Below are positions 25,454-38,394 of a DNA stretch of 64,000 bases, in pieces. Source of the stretch: Straminergon stramineum (taxonomy: Eukaryota > Streptophyta > Bryopsida > Hypnales > Calliergonaceae); the NCBI GenBank assembly GCA_963920665.1, contig OY987266.1, forward strand, positions 4,779,001-4,843,000, written 5' to 3'. The position numbers and the translations under genes were made by a program. A model generated the notes under the pieces. The model saw only the letters and a program-made list of their open reading frames with translations, made no database searches and had not been told where the DNA came from. Each line of letters starts with the position of its first letter. The first letter of the stretch is position 1.

Positions 25454-27653
25454 TTCTCTTGCAGAGGCAAGCAGCCAGTCCTGCCGAAACACCAAAGATT
25501 GATCCACTAAATCAGAATATGTTCGCTGAGTACATCCACAATTGTAAATGCTCAAGTGCTAACATGACACAAGCTGAAACCTCCATTACTTGAGATCAAA
25601 TCAGTTGAATCAAACGCCCTTCCAACAGAATTTTCGAGAGGAGTGCTGCTCAGGAGACAACTCCATGTAGGTTCTAAGGAGAGAATGAACAACCGCTGTA
25701 CATTCCAGGGGTTGCAGTCCTCTGAGTAGCACTTGCTTCTGCCCTGAATTTGCTCACTCGAAACAAAAGCATTACCTGAGATTGAATTGCCCGTCTAGGT
25801 TGCTATTCTAGTGCAATCCTAACTCAGCAACAAACGCAGACAGATTTCAAGCACGAAATCGAATTTCTATCTACAAAACGAGACACTCGTCTCTTTCTTC
25901 TTCTTCTTCCTCACTACTCCACAGATTTCTAAGACTCCAACAAGCCTTATCCCCAAACCAACCTCCCTACTTTCATGCACTTGATACACTTGCTACAAAC
26001 GGGATCCCATACAAGATCATGCCCCAGAGGCTTGCCCAAATTACAAGCCGCACAAGTACGAATCAAAACCTCCAGAAGAAGCAACTCAGATCACACCAAA
26101 ATCTGCTGTACTTCTCCTCCTACAATGTCTGCAATCTACAACGAAGGGTCACTGCAAGCAGTAGGACGACTACAGTTACTGCCAGCTTCATTTGAGCTTG
26201 CATCGTCGTGCTCGCAGAGAAATCTCCGAGGGCTGCGAGAATTCGGGACCAAAAGGACTGGGAAACGAACGATAACACTTCGAAGCGCACGTGGCTCCTC
26301 GTATTCAACATATTCTATGTTTGGCCACAAGCAATTATCTGGATTCCAAGAATTCCCAAACGGCAAGCAATCTGGATCCCGAACCCTAGTGCACATCACG
26401 CATGCATCTCCAAGAAGAAATGGTCCCAGAAGAAAGCGTATTTGAAGTTCGAAACATGCTTGAAAGAAAATGTCGTAGAGTGTGTATTACCTGAGAGATT
26501 TGTTGCGACGAGAACCCACCTAAGGAAACAACTAGGAGGTGGGAGAACGTGGAAAACGAGGAGAGGGAGAATCAAGGCAAGGAGACGAAATTGAAGCCCA
26601 TGACTGACGGAGAAGAAAGAGGCGCCCGTTTCGAAAGCGAAGCACGCTGCCTATAGACAGAGGACTAACATACTACGACTAACTTACAAGGAATGGAAGC
26701 AACAGCCACCCCTGCAGCTGCCTCAGAAGGAGAGACTCGTCCTAAGAAAATGGAGTCTAAGTTAGCGTGAAGAAGGTCGACAGGCAGAGTGGAAGCGCAG
26801 CAGTAGCTGCTATGCGTGCATGCTTGAAGCCCATGAGACGAACTGAGTGACGACCTGAAGGTCTAAACGGACGCAATTGAAGGGGACGGACTGCACAGAT
26901 TACGATGACGCACTCAGGAATGAAACGTGCAGATGCCGGAAGGCGAACTTTGGAGCACAGTCCAACTGGTAATTGCTAATGTTAGACAAGAAACGGCCGG
27001 ATTCTTCGGCCGGGCGATGGTGCCCTTGAGACAGACAGGTGCTTTGTTGGTTGCGTTGGATATGCGCTCGCTCAAACACAGCCAGGCAGGCAGACAAGCG
27101 ACACCTACGCTAGAATGGGAGCCTCACTCGGTTGATCCCTGCCACTCATTCACTCATCAGGCCCGTCGCGCCAGCTTGCGTGCCAGCTCTGTTGGCATCA
27201 CATTTCTGTGATAGTATTGAATTCTTTATTCGTGGAACCTTTGCGAAGTGTGTCCTTTGCGAATCCGAAAGATTCGCAGCCTCGGGATGCTCACTTGCTT
27301 GCTTCTTTAGTGGAAAGAGAAAGAGAAAGAGACTCGGATGGAAGGGGAGCCTGGCTAGCTGGCTTAGGTTACTGTAGTCAAGGGCTCGCCAGGGTCATGC
27401 CTGAGGACTGAATGATGACCGTCTCTGTCTGTTGCGACTGCCTGATGAGCACATTCAACGCAATCGCCGGTCGCTGAAGGAGTCGGACTGATGAGATGAG
27501 TGGCCAGTGAGATGAGCGGCGTCTGACCATTCCCATGCCCTGTTCGCACTGACTGTTTCTATCTCGCAGAGTTTGTCAGATTGCTGTCCGCCTGCTACTG
27601 GAATTCGCGATTGGGACCGTCTGAATGCTGTCGCGCGAGTGAGTCGTACGGCG
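25454..27653. promoter_or_regulatory. Divergent intergenic region between GILT (-) and ALF4 (+)
   Basis: This 2.2 kb holds the upstream regions of both genes. Near 25895-25910 there is a TCTTCTTCTTCTTCC tract typical of plant leaders. At 26199-26135 the minus strand encodes a short hydrophobic leader-like peptide (MKLAVTVVVLLLAV), but no mature protein follows, so I do not call a gene. The last ~110 bp before 27654 are GC-rich and likely ALF4 5'UTR. Confidence 0.45.
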
Positions 27654-30600
27654 ATGGCGTCCCCTCTCCCGGAACGCTTGCGCGACGTGGCTCTTCGCTG
27701 CTGCGAGGTACTCTTCTCGTCTCTTAGAAATATTTTTCACTCCGTTTTTCGGTAAAAATTTTGAATGCGCATTTCAAATCAAGGACGCTCTTGAAATTTT
27801 TAGGGATTGGTGTTGCTCTTCTCCTCTCTCACGTTCTTTTCACTCCGTTTTTCGCTGAAATTTTTAAGCGCATTTGAAAATCAATGATCGCTCACTTGAA
27901 ATTTGTAGGGATTGGGGGTACTCCTCTCTCCTCTCCCAGATTCTTTCAAACGTCTTTCGCTGAAAATTTTGATGACTTCAAAATGAAGGCCGGCCGCTCT
28001 TTGAAATTTATAGGGATTGGGGGTACTCTTCAGATTCTTTTCACTCCGTTTTTTAAGCGCATTTGAAAGGGAAGGATGCTTTTGAAATTTGTGTGGATTA
28101 GGGGGTCCGCTTCTCCTCTCCCAGATTCTTTTCACTCCGATTATGGGTGAAAATTTTGAAGATGGCTTCCAAATGAAGGCCGCTCTTGAATTTTGTGACG
28201 ATTGCGTACCTCTCTTCTATCTGCTGCGAGAACTCACCCTTTTACGTATCGTGTTGGTGCTGCTTGAAATGCTTTCAGATTCTTTTTTGCAAAGACATCT
28301 GCTTAAGAATTTGTGCGTGTGTGTTGTGAGGCAGGATGAGGGAAGCGAGGAAGAGGAGGCATCTGCGCTTCAGGAATTTGTGGAGGTTCTGTCAAGCCCT
28401 CTCTACGATGTGGAGCTTCGAAAGGCTTCGGCAACGAAATGGCTGGCCCAGTGCGAGCAAGTGCTGCAGCAAGCTGTGGAGTTGCTGGAACCTTCGACTT
28501 CTTCTGGCCTGGTGAGAAATGCTTACACTCTTTAACCTTCAGTACTTTTTGGAAATTTTGCACATTTTTACTTTATCTTTGTACAAATATATTATATTGG
28601 AGATATCCGCTAAAGCCTCCTAACTCAGTAGGAGGGTGAGAGGATGAAACTCAGAATGCTGCACCAAACTGGAAACTCATTTGTCATGTCAGATCTATTT
28701 CTGCTCAGACAAGGCTGATTTGTCTACTGATTTTCTAATCTAGAATGCTATCAAACCATTCCAATATAACTTCTCTCTATGAGACTGTGCATGACGTAAC
28801 GGATATTTCTATTATTTACCTCAAATTCATGGAATTGGTCAGAAACAAGTGTTGTCTTTCATAACATTGTAACATTGTTAAGCAACGCTGGCCCTTTTAC
28901 TCCCCGTGAAACGCGGAGCCCCCCAGCGTTGCACTCAGCCAATAGCTTGTTATTGAACACTGACACAACCCGGAAAAGTCACAACTGGCTTGTCAATGGT
29001 TTCTCTTTTATTATAACTAAACTTCCTCCCTGAATACCAGGGAGGAATTATCCCTCAAAGGGGGAATGCATTTCCCCTGTTAACAGACTCAAGAGTTCCT
29101 TTGGATGAAAGATAAATTATTTGGACAAAATAGACCTCCGAAGCACTCTGTTCATCGTCCATTGTTCATGGATGTCTGAACGCTTAGGGGTTAATTCTTA
29201 TTAATAAAATGTAACAGGTTTTTAAATACACTGAAAGGTCAGTCGGAGGGGTTTAGGGTGACATTTAAGGGTTATTACAAGATTCTGGAGAAGAACTCTC
29301 AAGCTAATCCATTGAACCTCTCCTTCAACCCTGTTGAATTATATCTTAGACATTTGAATTCTTGGTCTTATCTTCTAATTCAAGAGAGAATTGGGTATGT
29401 ATGATGCCTTGATTGTTTTGACATTTTTTGTTTTTAGTGTAGACCCTTCAACATTTTGAGTTCTAGAATAGAAAGGGTGGTACTCATACAACAATTGTAG
29501 GCACGTGTAAGTCACTACGAATCATAATAAAGAAAAGTCAGCAGTCAACAGTGCTCTGAAATGTTACGTTTTTGCACAATTCCTTACTTGTTGCCTTGAG
29601 GGTTAATTCATTTTCTCATAACATGATCACTGCTGCGACGCATATATAACATAAGGACACCCAATATTGCCGGTTTTGGCGATGGACATTTTTTTGGATT
29701 GGGTAAGTTTTTATTTGTTTGTGTTAAAAGAGGTTTACAACACTAGAGTGCATTATTTCGGGTACTCAATTCTAAAGTTATGAAAGTTCAAAGTGTTATT
29801 TGGTGAATGACCTAAAACCAACAGTTACTTTATCCTGCGTATCCGATTGTCTAAGATTTTAGTGTGACAATTTTGGGTTTCTGGCAATTATGGGTGTGCA
29901 TGACATGGGAATCATGGCTTGGGAATGCGCAGGAGCTCTGTGAGAAGCTAGGGTTGGAGCTTCCGAGGGTGGTGGTGAAGTTTGTGACTCTGTCTCAGGC
30001 TTGCCAAGACTACTGTCTGAGCATCATAGAGGATTTGGCGGAGAATTGCAGCCCTCGTGAGATGTTTGCAGCTTTCATGGAGGTGAATGATTCCTTCCTT
30101 CCATCTTTGTATCTATGGTTTGTATGAAATCGTTTTCTAAACTTTGGGGTATGTTGCAAATTGGATTCGCTTATGAGAGACAAGCTATTGCATTCCATTC
30201 ACCAATTCATTGTCTCCTACATTATATATTTTTGCCCAATTGAAATTGACCTTGAAAATTTCAGGATATGCGTTTCATTGCAAATGTGTTCGTGACTATT
30301 CGAGGGTTTAGGTTTGTGAGTGCAGAGTATTGGCATACTCTGCTCAATGCAATTATATCCCAATATTCCAGCTTGAGCAATGTTTGAATCTTCTTGTGTT
30401 TGGGAAAGTGCAGGCCTTGCACTTGTACACAGCATCTCATACTTTGATCTACTGCATTCCTCTGGTACAGGGACTCTCTTTGGGTGAGTTTTGAACTGGC
30501 ACGGGACTTCTTTGGAATTAGTACAAACCACGGTTTGTTCAGTATGCCTTCTTTAATGTCACAATCTAGCTGCCCAAAATGCATCTGTTAATATGCATGC

Positions 30601-33600
30601 GTTAATATGGAGTTTAGTAACATCAAATGGAGCAAATTTCGACAAAAGTATTGCATGTAAAAGTGACGGTAAGGAACTACTAGGGATTGCTAGGTGGTCT
30701 GAAACCTTTTTCCACGCTTTCCCCTTATATCACATCTGTATTCAATACATTTGTGACATGACAGAAGTGTGATAGTGAGGATACAAAGGAAGTTTTTAAT
30801 TGGGTATATGTGTTCCCTAGGGTTTGGTGAGTGAAATGAGGGTATGATATTTGAGAAGTTGATATTCAAGAGGTATGGGCGTTTTATTAAATTATGCTCA
30901 TTGTACTTACTAGGCTATCTTCTAGTTAGGTGAGGATAACAACTTTATTTTTCTTGTGGTTTGTGCAGTTTTTTCGCGCCTTCAGAGGCGGCATGCTCAG
31001 TTTTTCCAGGAGGCAAGTTCAGGGCTTCTTGCATTAGTGCGCTTGGCTGCTCAAGATGATGGAGATGATGATGAAGATGAAGTAGAAGATGAGCAATCCA
31101 TTGAAGCAATGGATGGGCACGACATGGTCCCTTTGAAACAAGTTCTTGCAGCCCTTGTGGACGACATTTTGCAAGTTGCTCAAGTTGTTAGAGAAACTTT
31201 TGACATCGCTAATGTAAGATTTCACAACATTTTTTGAAACCTAAAGATTGTGTCCCATAGGGGCACATTCACACAAAGGAGAATAACTTACCTTTTTGAG
31301 AAGACATAATAACCCCAATGAGATCAAGGACTTAAGATAAACCTACTATACTCTCCTAAAATCTCAATCCATCATGGAGTGGTGATTAGTTTGTCCCTCT
31401 CAATGTTAAGATGTGTCCCCTATGTGAATGTCCCCTATGCCTTCTATGACACCTCACTTGAAGATAAAATGTTCTTTAGGATTTTGGGGGAGGGATTTAA
31501 ATTAAATTGGTTGTAGGGAGAGGATCAACCATTTTGTGGGACTTTGCTAGAATTGGTTGATAATACTAAGAGTCAAGGTCAAATTGTGGGCAAGAAAAGG
31601 AATGGGTACAAAGTTGCTTTTGTGATATGTTTTGGTTTAACTATCATGCATTATCTTGCAACTGCTATAGCTTTAGGTTGTCTCTACCATTCCAATATTG
31701 TTAGTGTCATATTGTATATATGCTCAAGTGTTGGAGAGTTGCAGGTTGATGAACATCGTGAAGATTTCCAACAAAGACTTGGATTGTTTGCTCTTCAAAT
31801 ATTGGTTTGTACTTCTTCTTTAAATATCACTCTTGTAAAGTTCTGTGGATGTGTTAATCTTGGCTAGGTTGTTGGTGCTTTTATTGCATTTTGCTTCCAC
31901 CCAATCATCAATGCATACTTAGGATCTCGATGCATCAAGTAGAGGGTGCTACAACTATGTGGAACCTAATCCTACCTCATATATTGACACATGTTATCTA
32001 CAACAAACTCATCTATTCATACACTTCGTTGGCCTCAATTAGCATGTTGGGTGTAAGCATGAGTTTAGCCAAATGTGATCTTTGAATGGAAAGGGATCTA
32101 TGTATTGTCATTTATGGTGGTTTTGAACTTACTTTGAAATTGCTTGAGAAATTCATATTATGATAAAAATATGATCTTTGGCTCTTGTACTTAAAGTCAT
32201 CTCTCTATATCCCCCATACATTACTAATCATCACACTTCTACAAATGTTAAAGAGTTGTTTAGAGTCCTACAAATAGCATCCTCTACTTTAGTTGTTGAT
32301 AGAAATGCTCACTCATTTTTTGAGTGTTGGTTGAGTGTAGGGTATCACAGGGGAAAAGATTGCACATCCAAGAAGGGAAGTTCCACATGCAATTATAGAA
32401 CTTGTTGAGTTGTTGCCATTTTGTGGGTTGTCTGTGTTCCTACTTCTCACAGGTGATCAAATTGAAGCATTGATTGAGACAACAGCTGATGGTAAGTATT
32501 CCTCTTTGTAACTTAACCCTTTAATGCCTTAATCTTTTTTGACTTTTGCACACATTTGCTTATATCTTTGCATAGATATACTATTTACCTCAATTTTGTT
32601 GAATTGGTCATGAAGGAACTTTATCTCTTAAAGATTCAAGCATTACTTTGAATGAATGAGAAATAATTTGGACAAAGCATTGCCTTGAGCACTATGCTCA
32701 TCATCTAGAACATGGACTTTTGGAGCACATAGTGTTTAATGATCCAACTATTCCTAGCTTTAGTTTGCAAGTAACCTAGGCATAACACCTTTAAGAAAAT
32801 ATAAGGCTAAACTTTACTAGATGCAATGCATTATTTGCAAAGATTGCATTATAACTTTTGCTTAGAGATACAAAATTTGCTATTGCTTAGAATTGGGTTT
32901 GCAAGGGTGTTTCTAGATGTAGGAGTTGAGAAATAATTTTGTAGTCAAGTGGAAGTAAGGATATGTTCAACTAAATATTGAAACTTTTCATAACCCTCTC
33001 ATGTCACTTTCATTACAAAGCATTTGAAAAAGAGGGATAGTGGTTCAAAACCATAACCCTACCCTACCCTCTCTTACTAAGAGTGGCTTAGATCTCCAAG
33101 ATTCTATAGTCTTGATTTAGTTTAGAAGAAAGGGTTAAAATTAACTTGGGCCTATCAGCTCTTACTCTATTATCTAATATTTAATCTTCCATATGTTGAT
33201 GAATTTTGTGTCTTTTCAGATGAATTGGGTGTTGATGAGGCAACAAAGACAAACCAAAAGAAATCAGAAGCAAGGAAGGGGGCTGCACTTGCAGGTTAGC
33301 TGTCTCATAAGATTCACTCTAGGAACATGGAGTATGTTAAATCTCAAGCTCTAGTGGCATATATTTGATTATGTCCAATGAGTTCAATTTGAGTTTAATG
33401 TGGATTGTGATTCCATTTGGTACCACATAAAATTACTCACTCAACTTATTAGTGATTGTCAATTCTTGTGATCATAATTGTTACATTGGCAAAATTTCTG
33501 AAAATTGGCACATTGAAGAAAGGCTCTCAATTGGGAACCATTGGTGAAATCTCAGATCTTTGTTGTCCTTGGTTTTAGAGCTTGGAGTTTGTATAAAAAT

Positions 33601-36600
33601 GCTCTCAATTTTGGAACCAGAATGGTTTGAGACCCCATCTAAACTTGAAGCTAGAGTAGTTTGAACCATTCTTCTAAAATCTCAAATCTCTACCTTTTCT
33701 ATATTTTATGGCTTTGAGGTTTTCATTGGATAACTCAATTCCTAGTACTTATAAGTCCTACATTGTACACCACAAAATTATTCTAAGTGTATCCTATTCA
33801 TTTTTAAAGAGCAACAATTGTATGAGCAATGGTCATGTACTTGGGTTGCATTCTTGAAATAACCTTTTATAAGAGAACATTTCTAGACTCTTTTGTTGTC
33901 TGTGTCATTACTTTTGATAGGGCAAGTTTTTCATCTCCCTCTCTTCCTCCTTTCATTGTCACATGCCAAAATGTAGTTGGAAAGAATGAGAGTGGTTTAG
34001 AGTCATAATCTCATCCTCCTCACACTACTTTGAAAGACCTGTAGATCTTTAAAGGCTTGATTGTCTTGATCTAGTTTGAAAAAGAGCTTTATATTTTATA
34101 ACCAACTCAAACCTAACAACTTTGTCTAATTATCTATTAAATGTAATCTCACCTCCCTTAGACTCTCAAAAAATCATGAATCTTCAAACTAATTTAGTTT
34201 AGAGAAGAAAGTTATGTGTGATAACCATCCTAGGACTTGATTGTTATCAAGTACATAACTATTGAGGTTGTTTTCTATGCAAACCCAACTTGTGAGGCTT
34301 TGATTGGAGGAGAGGACACTAGTTCATAATCATATTATTGAGCTCATGTCATGTTGTAGACACAACAACACTCTCCAATCACAAGATTCTAAAAAAATTT
34401 GGCATCACATTAGGCTACAACTAGCTTTGTTCAACAACTAACTCAAGCTTGGAGGCCTTTGTTTGGTTTTCAAGAATGTATTGCTAATCTTGGTCTTCCT
34501 TTGATGTGGCCAGTACAGTCTATTGGGCTCTATCCGATAGCCAAGTAGCAGAAGCTGCTGAAATAAGCCTAAGCTCATTGAAAGAAGGCTTGCGCTTCAC
34601 TAGATGGAAAGGGGTAGTGGCTGCACTATCTGTTGTAGCCTCATTGTTTGCAAGACAGCCACTAAAACTTGTTGTTGGCTTGGCACTTGTTGGAACTATT
34701 CTTGACTTGGCATCTTCCTTGGAGTTATCTCTTGATGACGATAACGATGATGATGGGCTTGTCGTGATCATGCATGTTTTGCCTACTCTTCAGGTTCCTC
34801 CTTTTCTTTATCCTCAAAATGTTTGAGTTTGTGTTCTATTTTTATCCTAAGGTAGGCATAACATTATTAAGCAAGTCAAAATGGTCCCTATAGTTAATGT
34901 AAAATATTATGCAATTGCTAAACTCTTATGTTTAAAGAAACAAAGACTAACAATGTATATTTAGAGCATCTGCACCCTTGTACTCTAGAATTGGCCTGTT
35001 GTATTATCACATCTATTTTTGAAGAGTCCCCCCAATTGCTTGTTTTACACCCTCACATTCTAGTTGTGTCCCCAAAATAGTGAATTAACTAATCACAAGT
35101 TGAATGTAGGATAAAACTTACTAAAATTAACATGTAATAGGCATGGTAGGATAGTCATTGGAGAATATTTGGATGGACCTAGAATCAACTTCTGCCATAT
35201 ATCATACAATAGTGGGAATACTCTCAAGGATATAGTTCTCTAAAGACATGCCATTAATTTTTTATTCTGATTTTTATATTAGTTAATGCTATGATGTATT
35301 CAACTATTCAAAAAATGATCTATAGACCATAGTGTACAAATTTTATACAAATATCAACTCCAAAACATTATTTTCTATTATATTTATTAACACAACTTTG
35401 TTTGGAAACCTAGAATGCACCAAATAGTTCAATATCTCATGGGGTCCTACAATTTGAAATCTTCCATATTCTTCATTATGAGGTTCCTTTTTTTGTACAA
35501 AATTTTGAGAAGTTCATTTGTGTATGTGGTGACTACAAAATATTAATGGCAGCCACAATTAACAAAAATGTTCAACTTTCATTGGATATGGAATGTCTGG
35601 TTTATCGTCAATTTCATTAAATTGGCGCAATTGTGAGGGCTAGAAGTGACATTCATCTACATAATGCTCTCAAAACTAGGATTTGTATCGATTTATGTAT
35701 CAGGTTGTGTGCCTAGAAAAGTGCTGGAGTTGTGAAATTCCACCTATTAACAGAATTGATGTTGTTTGATCCAGATCATTTTTTCATTCTCCAGATTAGG
35801 AAATCCTCTAACAATGCACATGAACTGCAGGGTCTTCAAAATGTAGTTGTTTATGCACCGAAGATAGAGACAAGGCGTCTAGGTTATTCTTTCTTCCAAA
35901 AGGTGAGCCTTTCTATTTTTGAAGTGTTTCTTCGTCTTGATTTTTGTATGACTTGAAGGAGAAATTAACCAAACCATGAAAGCAATTGGTGTCGGTGCAT
36001 GAGGATGAGTGTTGCCAGGGGTCTTCGCATAAAACAGGGGTGGGAAGTTTCCTTGCAAGTCAAGAATCTAGGAAGAATATAAGAACATAGGAACAAGAGA
36101 ACAAATAAACTAAACTCTAGCATTCAATTCAAGGCTTACTTAGGTATCCATTGAGCAAGATTCTCAATATTGCATTTCGGTCTTGGGACCCATCTCTATC
36201 GTTTTATAATGTTATTTTTGTTGAGATAAAATCCTCCGTGCTATGTAAAACAGATTATTCGAGATGTACTTCCAGAGTTTATCAGATTGCAGTGTCTGCA
36301 AATGCTCATCAACGACTGTATCTATCCATCTTTGGTGAGCCTCACTCAATTGTCTCTTCGATCTTTCTCTTCAGAATCTTGCTCATCAACTAGGTTGTGA
36401 TTAGGGCTCATTGGCTCTTGCTTCATAGCATGCAAAGACCCTTAAATATATATTATATAAAATAGAAGCCAGTTGTAGTTGTTGTGGTTCTATGACGGTG
36501 TAGAGCAGTTGGGACAGTGCACCCTTCTCCACCGTAGAGAATTGTGAGACCAGTGTAGAAGAAAATTGAAAAAATACTTCAATCACTATGGACATTAGCC

Positions 36601-38394
36601 CATGAAGATTAAGCAATTGGGAGTGTGGCTATGCAAGGTGTATCATATGCTCAAGATTGTGTCCAAAAGGAATGTAGACTCTTTTCTGTGAATAGTTCCA
36701 AATGCGTAAAGTACGTTCCAATTGCGTAAAGGAGTTGCTGAAAAGTATTATGACTGATTGACAGTGTGTTCCATGGGTACTAGACTGTGCCTATTGTTTC
36801 CGACGCTCTGTGAATAAGCATTTCTAATTTGATGGCTGCCATATTCCAAGATGTTAGATTAGTGATTTGTACATAGTGCAGTTGATTTACAATGCTTCTC
36901 CACATGGAAATTGTTGCAGGTCTCACTTCATTTAACTTGTATAAAGGACGAGGTTGCAAGAGCCTGGCCTTCACGGCTCAAATCTTGCACGTCTCCGTTT
37001 GTCAGCAAAGAGGTTCTTGAAGTAATCGGAAGTGTATTGAGGCCGGATGATAGGGCGCCTGATTTACCAACTCAAATTGATCCTGTAAGCTTTCAGTTTT
37101 GCTTACTTGTTTCCGAATACCATAGACCGTGGTGGATTAATTAAAAGAAACATAATCAAAGTATGTGAAATTGTACCTTATCAAGAACAAAATTCAAGAA
37201 ATTTAAGCTTACAATATCAAATGCACTGATGAAGGTTTTAGTCCGTGTGCTTACAATATTTTGTCAGATTCTGCAAAATTTAGAAACTAAAAAGTAGCTT
37301 GATGAAATCCATTTGCCCCCAAAATATACATTACGTCCATGCACTAACGAAATCCGTCACGAGCTATGGTAGATGCTTTGTCCTGTGAGAGGAAGCAACA
37401 GGTGATGAGCAAGAAGTCCTTGTGGCATGCTTTCTCATTCTGTTCACTTGATATTCTTTTGGGTTTCTGAAACATTTTCGCTAAATCAAAAATTGAAGTT
37501 TTCATGCGGAAGCAATATTTTCTCAATCGAAATCTTTTGCCTTACTTACTTGAGAGCTTGTTTATGTGACCAGGTGCAAAGCGCTCTCAACCTCTACAGA
37601 TTCATCCTTATCCGAGAGTCCTCAGGTTTGTGTACAAATATTACCGTTCATGTGTATACCCGCGCACCTCTTTAATGTGTAATTTATGTGTGCAATTTAT
37701 GTGCAATTTCTTGTGATATAAGAAAGTGTGATGTGAGAGAGTACAGATTGAGTTGCAAACTGGGCATTTTGGTTCTCTAGCGTTTATGAGAGTAGCCTTT
37801 ACAAGAGAACAGAGGACATGATATTATATGGGTGTGGATGTACTAAATTGTTTTACTTCTGTATGGGTTTTACGTCATTGAAGAATAATTGCCATGGCAT
37901 TCTAGTCCAAACCCCTTAGAAGACCAAGGATTCATAGTTTGAAAATGAACAATTTTGATTGATCATTGTGTTTGAAAAATATAATTGTGAAAAACATTTA
38001 GTACCAGGTACAGAAATCCGGAGGGAACCAAATTTTATATCCCTAGAATAAGTGAAAATCATGAATTGTGTGTGTCGTTTGAAACATAAACAAGATTGAA
38101 GAAAAGAAAGTTCCCAATTGGGGCTTCCTGATCCTTAAGGAATTTTGATCGATCTGTGCATTCTCTCATGTTGCAGGAAAGACAAACTATACGGGGGTCT
38201 TATCAAAGGAGTCTTTGGAAAAAGCGCACACAGAATGGTTGCTTCCTTTACGTGAACTTGTGGGACGACTGAACTTGGAACTGATTAGTGAGGATGATGA
38301 AGTGTCTGCCGACATGAGCCTCGCCATAGCCAGCTTACAAAGTGTACTATATCGTTGCCTTGAACTCAATGAGGAAGCACTTGCGCTGCTGTAA
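27654..38394 (+). CDS. ALF4: ALF4 / glomulin-like protein (aberrant lateral root formation 4)
   Basis: Fourteen exons join in phase to about 616 aa (Arabidopsis ALF4 is close to 626): 27654-27707, 28335-28511, 29933-30082, 30414-30483, 30969-31213, 31745-31804, 32341-32491, 33220-33294, 34519-34793, 35831-35902, 36286-36334, 36882-37084, 37574-37625 and 38177-38394. Recognisable blocks are LHLYTASHTLIYCI, LSLVFSRLQRRHAQFF, LLPFCGLSVFLLLTGDQIE, GLQNVVVYAPKIETRRLGYS, SALNLYRFILIRESSGKTNYTG and the C-terminal EWLLPLRELVG...VLYRCLELNEEAL. Glomulin and ALF4 bind RBX1 and inhibit cullin-RING ligases; ALF4 is needed for lateral root initiation in seed plants. A bryophyte or fern copy must have another developmental use. 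Acidic runs (DDGDDDEDEVEDE, LDDDNDDDG) interrupt the helical repeats. The start of exon 12 is the least certain boundary. Introns are long and repeat-laden. Confidence 0.87.
27715..28200. repeat. ~100 bp tandem minisatellite in the first intron of ALF4
   Basis: About five imperfect copies of a unit containing ATTCTTTTCACTCCGTTTTTC, GCTGAAAATTTT, CGCATTTGAAA, GCTCTTGAAATTT and TAGGGATTGGGGGTACTCTTCTCCTCTC. The block starts 8 bp past the exon 1 donor. Copies vary in length because of indels, and some lose the AAGCGCATTTG part. Confidence 0.8.
28532..29194. mobile_element. MITE-like element in ALF4 intron 2 with two nested insertions
   Basis: The left end is TTAACCTTCAGTAC and the right end is CGCTTAGGGGTTAA. 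Compared with the related copy at 32513-32740, shared blocks are CTTTGTACAAATATA, TATTTACCTCAA.TTCATGGAATTGGTCA and ATAAATTATTTGGACAAA, separated here by about 215 bp of extra sequence at both 28586-28800 and 28872-29088. The second insert is rich in short hairpins (AACGCTGG/CCAGCGTT; CCTCCCTG/CAGGGAGG). Confidence 0.6.
31960..32340. repeat. Dispersed repeat in ALF4 intron 6, partner of the GILT intron 3 copy
   Basis: It shares CAACAAACTCATCTATTCATACACT, TTGAAATTGCTTGAGAAATTCAT, GATCTTTGGCTCTTGTACTTAAA and CACTTCTACAAATGTTAAAGA with 24300-24700. It runs up to the acceptor of exon 7 at 32341, so an exon border lies directly at the repeat end. Confidence 0.6.
32513..32740. mobile_element. Short MITE-like element in ALF4 intron 7
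   Basis: Begins TTAACCCTTTAATGCC and ends near CACATAGTGTTTAA. The interior matches the three blocks shared with 28532-29194 but without the two insertions. About 228 bp, non-coding. Confidence 0.5.

Noticed and set aside
26120..26311. Signal-peptide-like leader upstream of GILT on the minus strand
   Set aside because: No mature exon follows with matching phase and homology, so a second GILT-like gene is not supported.
31544..31867. Open frame in ALF4 intron 5 (LLELVDNTKSQGQIVG)
   Set aside because: It does not match ALF4, and the ALF4 exon 31745-31804 is in another frame with good splice sites.
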